A stretch of DNA of 64,000 nucleotides. It comes from Zunongwangia pacifica. Lineage in GTDB: Bacteria > Bacteroidota > Bacteroidia > Flavobacteriales > Flavobacteriaceae. The notes below the pieces were generated by a model. The model saw only the letters and a list, made by a program, of their open reading frames with translations. It was not told the origin of the DNA and searched no databases. Shown in pieces: positions 53,108 to 62,039 of this stretch (the first letter of the stretch is position 1; the number at the start of each line of letters is the position of its first letter). The stretch covers positions 62,001 to 126,000 of the forward strand of contig NZ_JAKHSK010000011.1 of assembly GCF_023499215.1 (NCBI RefSeq). Direction: 5' to 3'. Both the position numbers and the translations under genes were made by a program.

Positions 53108-53707
53108 ATGCTGAATGAAATTTTAAAAAACAAACAGATTATTTTGGCTTCGGGTTCCCCTCGAAGACAGGAGTTTTTTAAGGATTTGCATATTCCTTTT
53201 ATTGCAGATGTAAGGCCGGTTAACGAAGTTTATCCCCAACATTTAAAAGGTACTGAAATTACCGATTATCTGGCGAAACTTAAAGCCGAAGCTTTCGACG
53301 ATCTTATCGAAAATCAGATTGTTATCACCAGTGATACCATTGTAAGTAATGAAGGTGTTGCAATGGGAAAACCAAAAAATGCCACCGAAGCAAAACAAAT
53401 GATCGCTTCACTTTCGGGTAAAACGCATAGTGTAGAAACTTCTGTTTGTTTCACTACTGTTAAAGATCAGCAAAAAGTTCAGGAGATCGTTCATTCTTCC
53501 ACAAAAGTGACTTTTAAAAAACTTTCTGAAGAAGAAATCGATTTTTATGTAACTAACTATAAACCTTTTGATAAAGCGGGTGGCTATGCCATTCAGGAAT
53601 GGATTGGTTTTATTGGGATTACACATATCGAAGGGAGTTATTTTAATGTGGTGGGTCTTCCTACACATTTGGTTTACGAGACCTTAACAGCGCTTGCTTC
53701 TGCATAA
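53108..53707 (+). CDS. maf: Maf-like nucleoside triphosphate pyrophosphatase
   Basis: House-cleaning pyrophosphatase that hydrolyses non-canonical or excess (d)NTPs, historically called septum formation inhibitor. The N-terminal motif ILASGSPRRQEFFKDL, the SDTIVSNEGVAMGKP segment and the EWIGFIGITHIEGSYFNVVGLP C-terminus are diagnostic. 199 residues is normal. Last gene of the DUF2520-kdsC-UbiA-maf group. Confidence 0.94.
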   Translation: MLNEILKNKQIILASGSPRRQEFFKDLHIPFIADVRPVNEVYPQHLKGTEITDYLAKLKAEAFDDLIENQIVITSDTIVSNEGVAMGKPKNATEAKQMIASLSGKTHSVETSVCFTTVKDQQKVQEIVHSSTKVTFKKLSEEEIDFYVTNYKPFDKAGGYAIQEWIGFIGITHIEGSYFNVVGLPTHLVYETLTALASA

Positions 53708-53806
53708 AATTAAGGTGATCTGCGCAATTTAACTACGGCCCATGACGTTTTGCTTTAAAACGCTCCAAGAGTTCGCTAAAGTACTTGACTTTTAAAAAGA
53801 AAAAAG

Positions 53807-54697
53807 ATGTGCCAAATATCCAAAATCGCACTGCTGTTTTGCATATTGTGTTTTGGCTGCGATAAAATCCCCGATCCTCCAAAAGATCGAAAATTATCTA
53901 CGGAATTTAAAGAATATTGGTTTGATGGTACGGCTGAAATTACATCGTACACCTTAACACAGGCAAGATATGGAGAAATGCGGGAAGGTACCGCGGTAAA
54001 GATCTTTGTAAAAGAAGATTTTTCTCCTGAAGAACAGGTAAAAGCCAATGAAGTTTCAGAAAGAACATTCCCGGTTTTAAAACTGAACAGCACCAAAAAT
54101 TTTATCACCGGCATCTACCCCTACTCGATTATGGAGAGTAGTTTTTTTCCGCTACATAAAGAAGGCCATGCTACAAAAGTTTCGGCTTCTGTACAGGAAT
54201 GGTGCGGACAGCAGTTTATTCAGCTTAACAATCGCACAAATTTTGAGATGAACTCACATTCGTATTTTGAAGGGGAAGCCGATAAGCAATTTAATCTTCC
54301 AAAAACACATTTAGAAAATGAAATCTGGAATATCATACGGATTAATCCGGCTGAATTACCTGAGGGCGAATTAGAAATGATCCCGTCTTTTGAATATTTA
54401 CAATTGCAACACCGCGAGGCTAAAGCTTATAAAGTTTCGGCTAAAAAATCCAAAAAAGATTCCCTTGCATTATACGCCTTAAATTATCCAGACCTTAATC
54501 GAACGATAAAGATCTATTACCAGCCTGCATTCCCTTTTGAGATTGAAAAATGGGAAGAAACAATGCCTTCTGGCAATAATGAAAATTCAAAAATGCTTAC
54601 CACAAAGGCGGTAAAAAACAAGCGCTTAAAAATAGACTATTGGAATAAAAATGCGTTGAATAATGTATCTTTGCGCGAAAAATTAGGATTAAAATGA
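53807..54697 (+). CDS. Lipoprotein of unknown function
   Basis: A 296-residue protein with a short hydrophobic leader ending in CFGC (C18), a probable lipidation site, followed by DKIPDPP. The rest looks like a soluble beta-rich domain (AEITSYTLTQARYGEMREGTAVKIFVKEDF, TNFEMNSHSYFEGEADKQF). Related flavobacterial proteins are often mislabelled septum formation inhibitor Maf because of their position after maf; no Maf motif is present. Its stop overlaps the start of the MscS-like gene by 4 bases (ATGA), so the two are co-translated. Confidence 0.8.
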   Translation: MCQISKIALLFCILCFGCDKIPDPPKDRKLSTEFKEYWFDGTAEITSYTLTQARYGEMREGTAVKIFVKEDFSPEEQVKANEVSERTFPVLKLNSTKNFITGIYPYSIMESSFFPLHKEGHATKVSASVQEWCGQQFIQLNNRTNFEMNSHSYFEGEADKQFNLPKTHLENEIWNIIRINPAELPEGELEMIPSFEYLQLQHREAKAYKVSAKKSKKDSLALYALNYPDLNRTIKIYYQPAFPFEIEKWEETMPSGNNENSKMLTTKAVKNKRLKIDYWNKNALNNVSLREKLGLK

Positions 54698-55233
54698 ACA
54701 TCCCCGAGTTTGCATATTCTACAGAGCTTTTTTATACCTTGCTTATGCTGGTGATCCTTTTAGTGATCAATTTTGTACTTAAAAAAACAGCACAGCGCAT
54801 TGGTGAGAAAGGGGAAATTCATATTACCAGAATTCGTTTAATGTTCAGATACATCAATATTTTAATCGTTATTCTGGCACTATTTGTAATGGCGGTGGTT
54901 TGGGGGATGAATCTTCGGGATCTTGCCTTAATATTCTCTTCGGTTTTTGCTGTTATTGGCGTAGCCTTATTTGCGATCTGGTCTATACTTAGTAACATCA
55001 CTTCAGGAATAATCATGTTTTTTAATTTCCCTTATAAAATTGGGGATAAAATAAAAATCCATGATAAGGATATGCCTATCGAAGCATTAATTGAAGACAT
55101 TAAAGCCTTTCATCTTCACTTAAGGACAGACGATGGTGAACTTATTACCTATCCCAATAACCTTATCTTACAAAAGGCAGTTTCTTTAGTACAGAAAGAC
55201 GTTTTTTTAGATGAAGGAAAAAATGCACTCTAA
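54694..55233 (+). CDS. Small MscS-type mechanosensitive channel
   Basis: A 179-residue membrane protein with three helices (about 10-30, 50-72, 76-110) and the MscS pore and beta domain (FAIWSILSNITSGIIMFFNFPYKIGDKI), then a shortened C-terminal part. The usual large C-terminal vestibule is missing, so it is a minimal channel or a domain protein. It overlaps the lipoprotein gene by ATGA, which suggests a paired role at the envelope. Confidence 0.88.
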   Translation: MNIPEFAYSTELFYTLLMLVILLVINFVLKKTAQRIGEKGEIHITRIRLMFRYINILIVILALFVMAVVWGMNLRDLALIFSSVFAVIGVALFAIWSILSNITSGIIMFFNFPYKIGDKIKIHDKDMPIEALIEDIKAFHLHLRTDDGELITYPNNLILQKAVSLVQKDVFLDEGKNAL

Positions 55234-55268
55234 CTTTTAAAGAGCCTTTTTTGTATTAATTAATTGAA

Positions 55269-55355
55269 TGTCCGCAATAAAGCTTGATTCAGGGCCTCAT
55301 CACAATAGCTTGTTCTTTAATACACTATGAGATTCCGGATCAAGTCCGGAATGAC
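55269..55355. repeat. Intergenic palindromic repeat, family 2, copy 2
   Basis: The left module is degenerate (GATTCAGGGCCTCAT); the right module is the perfect hairpin TTCCGGA-TCAAG-TCCGGAA (55333-55351) followed by TGACG. It resembles the repeat at 33102-33209. It opens the 321-base gap between the MscS-like and PIG-L genes, which otherwise holds only repeat copy E. Confidence 0.65.
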
Positions 55356-55413
55356 GAAAAAAACGAATTATTACAAATTACGGATAATTAATTAAATATA
55401 AATACTACCATTA

Positions 55414-55519
55414 GGGCAGTAAACTGCCCAGGGCAAGTCCATATGTCCCTTTTTTAGAAAATTATTTTTTAATTTAAGACAAGCCTTGTAGCATTTAATC
55501 TCGATTATCGAGTAAAAAC
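55414..55519. repeat. Intergenic palindromic repeat, family 1, copy E
   Basis: Starts with the perfect hairpin GGGCAGT-AA-ACTGCCC (55414-55429), then AGGGCAAGTCC (module 1), AAGACAAGCCTTG (module 2) and the shared end TTTAATCTCGATTATCGAGTAAAA (55494-55517), also found in copy B. It lies directly upstream of the PIG-L gene. Confidence 0.6.
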
Positions 55520-55554
55520 TTTATATTTGATTTTGTTTAAAATAAGGCATAAAA

Positions 55555-58047
55555 ATGCGTAAATTCCTACCCCTTTTATTTTTAATACTCTCTTTTAAAT
55601 TAAATGCACAGGCTCCCCAAAAACTAAGTGCCTCAGCGATTTATGAAAAAATTGAAAAACTGAATTTTTTAGGTTCCGTTTTATATCTGGCGGCTCATCC
55701 TGACGATGAAAATACCCGATTGATCTCCTATTTCTCTAATGAAAAACATGCCAGAACGGCTTATCTTTCTTTAACCAGGGGTGATGGCGGCCAAAATCTA
55801 ATAGGACCAGAAATAAGGGAACAATTAGGTTTAATTAGAACTCAGGAGTTACTTGCTGCACGTAAAATTGATGGTGGGCAGCAGTTTTTTAGCCGCGCCA
55901 ATGATTTTGGATATTCTAAAAATCCAGATGAAACTTTAAAAACCTGGAATAAAGAAGAAGTTTTAAGTGATGTGGTTTGGGTGATAAGAAATTTTAAGCC
56001 CGATGTGATTATTAATCGTTTTGATCATCGCACACCGGGTACAACGCACGGCCACCATACCTCTTCTGCAATTTTAAGTGTAGAAGCTTTTGATATTACC
56101 ACTGACAAATCGATATTCCCAAAACAATTGGAATACACCAGCACATGGCAGCCAGAACGCTTATTTTTTAATACCTCATCCTGGTTTTTTGGGAGTCAAC
56201 AAGCATTTAAAGAAGCAACAAAAAGTGAAAAATACCTGAGTTTTGACACCGGAGTCTATTTTCCTTTAAAAGGACTTTCTAATCCAGAAATCGCATCGTT
56301 AAGTCGTAGTCAGCACCAATCACAGGGTTTTGGAAGTACGGGTTCTCGTGGTAGCGAAATGGAATATTTAGAACTTATTAAAGGTTCACAACCAGCTTCC
56401 AGGGAAGATATTTTCTCTGGAATAAATACCACCTGGACGCGTGTTAAAGGCGGCGCTGAAATTGGTGAGATGTTAAGTGATGTTCAGGAAAAATTTGATT
56501 TTACTAATCCGTCTGCCAGTTTACCAGCACTTTTAAAAGCCTATTCGCTAATTCAGCATTTAAAAGACGAACATTGGAAAGCCATAAAAACAGAAGAAAT
56601 AAAATCAATCATACAGGCATGTGCGGGACTTTATCTGGATGCGGTATCAAATTCAGAATTTGCTTCGCCAGGCGATACTACCATGCTTCAGCTTGAAGCT
56701 ATTAATCGCAGTAATGCCGAAGTGGAGTTAACATCTATCGTCTTAAATCCGCAAAATCAAGTTGAAGAAACGGCTACTGTACTCCCTAATAATGAAGACT
56801 GGAAAAAATCCTTGGAATATAAAGTTCCTGAAAATGCCACGTATACTTCACCATACTGGTTAAATAAAGAAGGAACTGTAGGAATGTATCGTGTAGATGA
56901 TCGAAAATTAATTGGGAAACCAGAAACTCCGCATCTTAACACGGTAACTTTCAACATCGATATAAATGGCACTTCCATTCCTTTTGAAAAAGAAATTGTT
57001 TACAAATATAATGACAATGTAACCGGTGAAAATTACGAGAATTTTGAAATTATTCCACCGGTATCCATAGGTTTTACAGAGGATGTTATTCTTTTCCCTA
57101 ATCAGGAAAGCAAAAATATCAGGATAAAAGTGACTGCGGAAAAAGACAGTACCAGCGGAACGCTAAAATTAAATTTACCTTCAGAATGGCAAATATCGCC
57201 AAAATCTGAAGCGGTAAACCTCCCGCAAAAAGGAAGCAGTATCACGTATACTTTTAAAGTGACCCCACCTTCAGCGCAAAGTGAAATTTGGATTTATCCT
57301 GAATTTGAAACTTCTGGAAAAACATACAAAGACGAAGTTATTACGATTAACTATCCCCATATACCAAAGCAAACACTGGTTATCCCTGCAAAGCTGAAAC
57401 TGGCTAAAATCGATATTCAGAAAAAAGGAGAAAATATCGCGTATATCGCCGGTGCCGGTGATGTAGTGCCTGAAAGTTTACGCCAAATTGGTTATCATGT
57501 GAGTGTGCTATCGCCTGCGACAATATCCGCAAAAGGCTTAGCAAAATATGATGCAGTAGTAACCGGCGTTAGAGCTTATAATGTATTGGAAGAACTTCGT
57601 TATAAGAATGACGAGTTAATGAAGTATGTTGAAAATGGTGGTACACTGGTGTCGCAATACAACAAAGATCGTGGTATTACAGTAAACCAAATTGGGCCTT
57701 TCCCTTTTAAATTATCCTACGATCGTGTAACCGAAGAAGATGCCGAAGTTGATTTTGTAAATCCCAATTCACCTGTTTTAAATACGCCCAACAAAATCAC
57801 CAAAAACGATTTTGATGGCTGGGTACAAGAACGTGGACTATATTTCCCGAACGCCTGGGATAAGAATTACAATACCATATTATCAATGCACGATAAAAAT
57901 GAAGAAGCTACAGAAGGCAGTCTTTTAATTGCTAAATACGGTAAAGGCTATTATGTTTATACCGGTTTAAGCTTCTTTAGACAATTTCCTGCCGGAGTTG
58001 CGGGATCGTACCGCCTTTTTGCTAACTTGCTTTCTTTAGGAAAATAA
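55555..58047 (+). CDS. Exported PIG-L family deacetylase with C-terminal GATase1-like domain
   Basis: An 830-residue protein with a signal peptide (MRKFLPLLFLILSFKLNAQ). The N-terminal zinc deacetylase domain has AAHPDDENTR (H48, D50/D51) and the second histidine cluster in THGHHTSSAIL. PIG-L enzymes remove N-acetyl groups from GlcNAc-containing substrates. The middle is beta-sandwich-like, and the C-terminal 200 residues (YDAVVTGVRAYNVLEELRYK, GGTLVSQYNKD, GKGYYVYTGLSFFRQFPAG) resemble a non-catalytic GATase1/ThuA domain. Periplasmic location is predicted. First gene of a coupled operon: its stop overlaps the next start as TAATG. Confidence 0.9.
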   Translation: MRKFLPLLFLILSFKLNAQAPQKLSASAIYEKIEKLNFLGSVLYLAAHPDDENTRLISYFSNEKHARTAYLSLTRGDGGQNLIGPEIREQLGLIRTQELLAARKIDGGQQFFSRANDFGYSKNPDETLKTWNKEEVLSDVVWVIRNFKPDVIINRFDHRTPGTTHGHHTSSAILSVEAFDITTDKSIFPKQLEYTSTWQPERLFFNTSSWFFGSQQAFKEATKSEKYLSFDTGVYFPLKGLSNPEIASLSRSQHQSQGFGSTGSRGSEMEYLELIKGSQPASREDIFSGINTTWTRVKGGAEIGEMLSDVQEKFDFTNPSASLPALLKAYSLIQHLKDEHWKAIKTEEIKSIIQACAGLYLDAVSNSEFASPGDTTMLQLEAINRSNAEVELTSIVLNPQNQVEETATVLPNNEDWKKSLEYKVPENATYTSPYWLNKEGTVGMYRVDDRKLIGKPETPHLNTVTFNIDINGTSIPFEKEIVYKYNDNVTGENYENFEIIPPVSIGFTEDVILFPNQESKNIRIKVTAEKDSTSGTLKLNLPSEWQISPKSEAVNLPQKGSSITYTFKVTPPSAQSEIWIYPEFETSGKTYKDEVITINYPHIPKQTLVIPAKLKLAKIDIQKKGENIAYIAGAGDVVPESLRQIGYHVSVLSPATISAKGLAKYDAVVTGVRAYNVLEELRYKNDELMKYVENGGTLVSQYNKDRGITVNQIGPFPFKLSYDRVTEEDAEVDFVNPNSPVLNTPNKITKNDFDGWVQERGLYFPNAWDKNYNTILSMHDKNEEATEGSLLIAKYGKGYYVYTGLSFFRQFPAGVAGSYRLFANLLSLGK

Positions 58048-58157
58048 TGGAAGAAAAGCCAGAGAAATATCAATGGAAAATGCGGTACACCGCTGTGTTG
58101 GTCGCCAACGCTATCTATATTATTGCCTTTTATTTTATAATGAAATCTTTCGCCTAA
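58047..58157 (+). CDS. 36-residue single-pass membrane peptide
   Basis: The frame from ATG 58047 to TAA 58157 begins MEEKPEKYQWKMRYTAVLVA and continues as a hydrophobic helix ending IIAFYFIMKSFA. The start overlaps the PIG-L stop (TAATG) and the stop is one base ahead of the symporter ATG, so all three are coupled. Position and topology suggest an accessory subunit of the sodium:solute symporter, as known small subunits of some transporters are. That role is inference, but the gene itself is well supported by the coupling. Confidence 0.75.
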   Translation: MEEKPEKYQWKMRYTAVLVANAIYIIAFYFIMKSFA

Positions 58158-58158
58158 C

Positions 58159-59856
58159 ATGCAATTAATTGATTGGATAATTTTAATAGTTACCATTAGT
58201 TCGATTGTTTGGTACGGCGTCTATAAATCTCGTGGTAGTAAGAACGTTCAGGATTTTATAAAAGGTGGTAACGATGCCCAATGGTGGACCATTGGCCTAT
58301 CGGTAATGGCCACCCAGGCCAGTGCGATTACTTTTTTATCGACGCCGGGACAGGCCTTTAATGATGGGATGGGATTTGTACAATTTTATTTTGGGCTGCC
58401 TATCGCTATCGTTATCATTTGTATTGTTTTTATCCCTATTTATCACCGATTAAAGGTTTATACGGCTTACGAATATTTAGAATCCAGATTCGACCAAAAA
58501 ACAAGAGTATTAACCGCATTACTGTTTTTAATTCAGCGTGGTTTAGCAGCCGGGCTTACTATTTTTGCTCCTGCTATTATCCTATCGGCTGTTTTAGGCT
58601 GGGATCTTACCACGCTTACCTTACTAATTGGAGTATTGGTCATTATTTATACAGTTTCAGGCGGTACCAAAGCCGTTAGCGTAACACATAAGCAGCAAAT
58701 GGCGGTAATCCTAACCGGAATGATCGCGACATTTTTTATCATTTTATATTACCTGCCAGAAAATATAACCTTCACAAAAGCATTGGAAATTGCCGGAAGC
58801 GAAGGTAAAATGGATGTGCTGGATTTCTCTTTCGATTTTAATAACCGATATACGTTTTGGAGTGGTATTATAGGGGGTACATTCTTATCGCTTTCCTATT
58901 TTGGCACCGATCAAAGCCAGGTGCAGCGTTATCTCTCTGGAAGAAGCGTAAGGGAAAGTCAGTTAGGAATGATATTTAACGGATTTCTAAAAGTACCATT
59001 GCAATTTTTTATATTGTTAGTTGGTGTGATGGTTTTTGTATTCTACCAGTTTAATAGCACGCCACTTAATTTTAACCCTGCTGCGACTGAAGCCGTTTTA
59101 AGTTCAGATTATGCCGAGCAGTACGAAGATTTAATGGTGACTCACCGTGAGCTTCAGGAACAAAAACAAAAACTTACTTTAGATTACGCCAATAAAATCG
59201 ATCAGCTCTCTGAATCCGAAAATCAGCAATTTAAAGACCAGCTTTCCGCATTAAACACTCAGGAATTCCAAAATCGTGAAAAAGCAAAAATATTTATCGA
59301 TGCGGCAAAAACCAGTGCAGAAAGTAACGATAAAGACTACGTATTTATTCATTTTATTCTGAATAATTTGCCCCGAGGTGCTATTGGTCTTTTATTGGCC
59401 GTGATTTTATGCGCTGCGATGTCTTCTACCGCTTCAGAGCTAAATGCGCTGGCATCGACGACGACCATCGATATTTATCGCAGAAACCTGAAAGAAGAAA
59501 AAAGCGAAGAGCATTATTTAAATGCCTCAAAATGGTTCACCCTAATGTGGGGTGTTCTAGCCATCATCTTTGCCAGTGTAGCCGATTTATTTGATAATCT
59601 TATTCAGCTTGTCAATATTATCGGTTCGATATTTTACGGCAATGTACTGGGCATATTTTTACTTGCCTTTTTCATCAGATTCATAAAAAGCAATGCCGTT
59701 TTTATTTCAGCAATAATCACTCAATTAATTGTAATCGTAGTTTACTTTTTAGATATTTTACCGTATCTATGGTTAAACGTTCTTGGCTGCCTGTTGGTCA
59801 TTAGCATTGCATTGCTTATACAAACCACCACCCAACCTAAAAATGCATCATCATGA
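58159..59856 (+). CDS. Sodium:solute symporter (SSS family)
   Basis: A 565-residue transporter with about 13 membrane helices; helix 1 begins LIDWIILIVTISSIVWYGVY and the next segment WWTIGLSVMATQASAITFLSTPGQAF is typical of the family sodium and substrate site. A hydrophilic insertion of about 90 residues (about 310-400; EQYEDLMVTHRELQEQKQKL) with coiled-coil character interrupts the helices before LPRGAIGLLLAVILCAAMSS. The substrate is unknown; its place between a deacetylase and a sugar-type dehydrogenase suggests a sugar or amino sugar. Confidence 0.9.
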   Translation: MQLIDWIILIVTISSIVWYGVYKSRGSKNVQDFIKGGNDAQWWTIGLSVMATQASAITFLSTPGQAFNDGMGFVQFYFGLPIAIVIICIVFIPIYHRLKVYTAYEYLESRFDQKTRVLTALLFLIQRGLAAGLTIFAPAIILSAVLGWDLTTLTLLIGVLVIIYTVSGGTKAVSVTHKQQMAVILTGMIATFFIILYYLPENITFTKALEIAGSEGKMDVLDFSFDFNNRYTFWSGIIGGTFLSLSYFGTDQSQVQRYLSGRSVRESQLGMIFNGFLKVPLQFFILLVGVMVFVFYQFNSTPLNFNPAATEAVLSSDYAEQYEDLMVTHRELQEQKQKLTLDYANKIDQLSESENQQFKDQLSALNTQEFQNREKAKIFIDAAKTSAESNDKDYVFIHFILNNLPRGAIGLLLAVILCAAMSSTASELNALASTTTIDIYRRNLKEEKSEEHYLNASKWFTLMWGVLAIIFASVADLFDNLIQLVNIIGSIFYGNVLGIFLLAFFIRFIKSNAVFISAIITQLIVIVVYFLDILPYLWLNVLGCLLVISIALLIQTTTQPKNASS

Positions 59857-60824
59857 ATAAAACAATAAACTGGGGAATCTTAGGACCGGGAAAAATCGCT
59901 AAAAAATTTGCTTTGGGCTTAACCCATGTTCCCAATGCTAATTTGTATGCGGCTGCCAGCCGATCTTTAGAAAAAGCTAAAGATTATACTGAAGAAATGG
60001 GAGCCGATAAAGCCTACGGAAGTTACACTGAAATGCTCAATGATCCTGAAGTGGATGCTATTTATATTGCGACACCTCACGTATTTCACCACGAGCATAC
60101 GTTGCTTTGTCTGAAGCATAAAAAGGCCGTTTTGTGTGAAAAGCCTTTTGCCATGAATAAAAATCAGGTAAAAGAAATGATCGATTTTGCACAAAAACAG
60201 GATACATTTTTAATGGAAGCTATGTGGACGCATTTTCTTCCTCATTTTAAATATACTGCTGAAGTTATAAAATCTGGCAAATATGGGAAAGTCTTATCAA
60301 TGGAAGCCGATTTTGGTTTTGATGCTCCTTTTGATGCCAACAGTAGGATTTACAATAAATCTTTAGGTGGCGGTAGTTTACTGGATATTGGTATATATCC
60401 AATTTTTGCGGCCTTGAGCTTTCTGGGTAAACCAGAAAAAATAGAAGCTACCGCTAAAATGGCCAAAACCGAGGTAGATGCCAGATGCCACGCTACATTT
60501 ATTTATCCTGAAAATGTAAGGGCCGAACTTTATAGCTTTGTAGATAAAAACACTGATGTTGCGGCCACCATAACATTAGAAAAAGCCAAAATTTATATAA
60601 AACCAAGATTTCATCAACCAAGCTCCGTAGTCATCACTACTGAAAATGAAAGCCTCACCAGAGAATTTGGCGTAGAAGCTAACGGTTATAATTTTGAAGC
60701 CGAACACGTAGGCCAAATGCTATTGGAAGGCAAAAAAGAAAGTACTGAAATGACGTTTGAAAAAAGTTTAGAGCTTATAGAAATGCTGGATGCGGTTCGA
60801 GAAAAAATTGGTTTGGAATATTAA
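59853..60824 (+). CDS. Gfo/Idh/MocA family NAD(P)-dependent oxidoreductase
   Basis: A 323-residue cytoplasmic dehydrogenase. The N-terminal Rossmann domain begins WGILGPGKIAKKFALGL, the family lysine is in VLCEKPFAMN, and GGGSLLDIGIYPIFAALSFLG is the conserved C-terminal domain motif with the catalytic aspartate region. Members oxidise or reduce sugars, inositols and related diols. Its start overlaps the symporter stop (ATGA). As the last gene of the operon it probably acts on the imported compound. Confidence 0.92.
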   Translation: MNKTINWGILGPGKIAKKFALGLTHVPNANLYAAASRSLEKAKDYTEEMGADKAYGSYTEMLNDPEVDAIYIATPHVFHHEHTLLCLKHKKAVLCEKPFAMNKNQVKEMIDFAQKQDTFLMEAMWTHFLPHFKYTAEVIKSGKYGKVLSMEADFGFDAPFDANSRIYNKSLGGGSLLDIGIYPIFAALSFLGKPEKIEATAKMAKTEVDARCHATFIYPENVRAELYSFVDKNTDVAATITLEKAKIYIKPRFHQPSSVVITTENESLTREFGVEANGYNFEAEHVGQMLLEGKKESTEMTFEKSLELIEMLDAVREKIGLEY

Positions 60825-60845
60825 TAATATTGCTTCAGTGAAAAG

Positions 60846-60987
60846 AGGCTTTCTAAAAATATCAAAAAACGTCATTCTGAATTTATTTCAGAATCCCATC
60901 TCATTGATTTAAAAATAGTTATGAAAACCTGAAACAATTCCGATCGCTGTCGGAGCGACTTGACTAAAATTGAGTTTTAGACAGCCT
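60846..60987. repeat. 143-bp-type hairpin element, copy 2
   Basis: About 85-90% identical by eye to 47398-47540 with one base deleted. The left terminal repeat has drifted (AGGCTTTCTAAAAA) while the right one is kept (TTTTAGACAGCCT). CGTCATTCTGAA...TTCAGAAT and TTCCGATCGCTGTCGGA are the matching inner palindromes. Again between convergent genes and followed by CTTTTTTA. Confidence 0.85.
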
Positions 60988-61018
60988 CTTTTTTATTATT
61001 AGATATTTTAGAGCTCCA

Positions 61019-61858
61019 TTATTTTGCTCCCCACTCTTTTAATGAATCTTTGTTCATTTTTACGTAATCTTTATTTCCGGCCTTTTCAGCAGCAGTCAAA
61101 GACTTTTTAGCCGCTTCAATTGCTTCCTCTTTTTTACCTAAATCGGCAGCGATCAACGACTTTTTTCTCTGTATCCAATAAGCATCTGGATTGGCTTCAG
61201 TTGCTTTATTGATCCACTCCCAGGCTTTATTTAAATCTTTATCGGCATCATGATAATAAGCAGCGGCAGCATAATAGTCGCCAGCTCCCGGGCCGTTCAT
61301 TACTCTATCGATACTAGCCATTGTTTTTTTATCTGTAGGAACAGAAAATTTTAAAAAAGCCACGGTATTCTCCCATAAGAAATTTAAAGTAGCACCATCG
61401 TTTGTAAGCTCATCGATTAAAATAGTGAAACTTTGCATTTCCATAGGCATTTTAACCACCTCAGCTTTTGCTTTTAAAGCGACCATACTATCATCCCAAT
61501 TTTGAGGATTTCCCCAGTTATTGGTAGATTTATAAAACATTACATCCCAATTGTCTTTATTAGGGATCGTATAAATAGCATATTTACCCGCTTTTAAAGT
61601 TTGGCCCTGGATTTCTACATCATCAGAAAAACCTATAACGGTGTTCTCATTTGCACCGGTTCTCCAAATTTCTCCGTATGGCACTAAGTTTCCAAAAATC
61701 GTTCTGCCGCGCATTGCAGGCCTTGAGTAGTCTAATGTAACTGTGGTTAACCCTACCATCTGCTCTACTTTAGCAGAAGGACTTGGTTGTGGCGCCTGTA
61801 TTTGTGCAGATACAGATATACCTAAAGTTAAAATGAATAGTTGTAGTAGTTTTTTCAT
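61019..61858 (-). CDS. DUF2911 domain protein with TPR-like C-terminus
   Basis: A 279-residue exported protein: signal peptide (MKKLLQLFILTLGISVSAQ), a DUF2911 domain (about 30-175; TVTLDYSRPAMRGRTIFGNLVPYGEIWRTGANE, AGKYAIYTIPNKDNWDVMFY) and a helical tail of tetratricopeptide-like repeats (YYAAAAYYHDADKDLNKAWEWI, EEAIEAAKKSLTAAEKAGN). The family is widespread in Bacteroidota and of unknown function; periplasmic location is predicted. Single-gene unit. Confidence 0.88.
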   Translation of the reverse strand: MKKLLQLFILTLGISVSAQIQAPQPSPSAKVEQMVGLTTVTLDYSRPAMRGRTIFGNLVPYGEIWRTGANENTVIGFSDDVEIQGQTLKAGKYAIYTIPNKDNWDVMFYKSTNNWGNPQNWDDSMVALKAKAEVVKMPMEMQSFTILIDELTNDGATLNFLWENTVAFLKFSVPTDKKTMASIDRVMNGPGAGDYYAAAAYYHDADKDLNKAWEWINKATEANPDAYWIQRKKSLIAADLGKKEEAIEAAKKSLTAAEKAGNKDYVKMNKDSLKEWGAK

Positions 61859-62039
61859 GATTGGGTATGATTTAGTTTTTCACTAAGATAATAACATTCA
61901 CAGCTAATTAAATTAAGAAATACATACTTAATGATATTTTTTTATAATAAAATCAATCATTTAAATTTTGTTTAACTAATATAATTTTTCATTAAACAAT
62001 TATCATTGTAATTTTATTAAAATAACAAATTGCTTAAAA

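Noticed and set aside
53807-54697. Second Maf protein
   Set aside because: Flavobacterial proteins at this position are sometimes labelled Maf, but no Maf motif is present; it is a lipoprotein, and the real maf is the gene before it.
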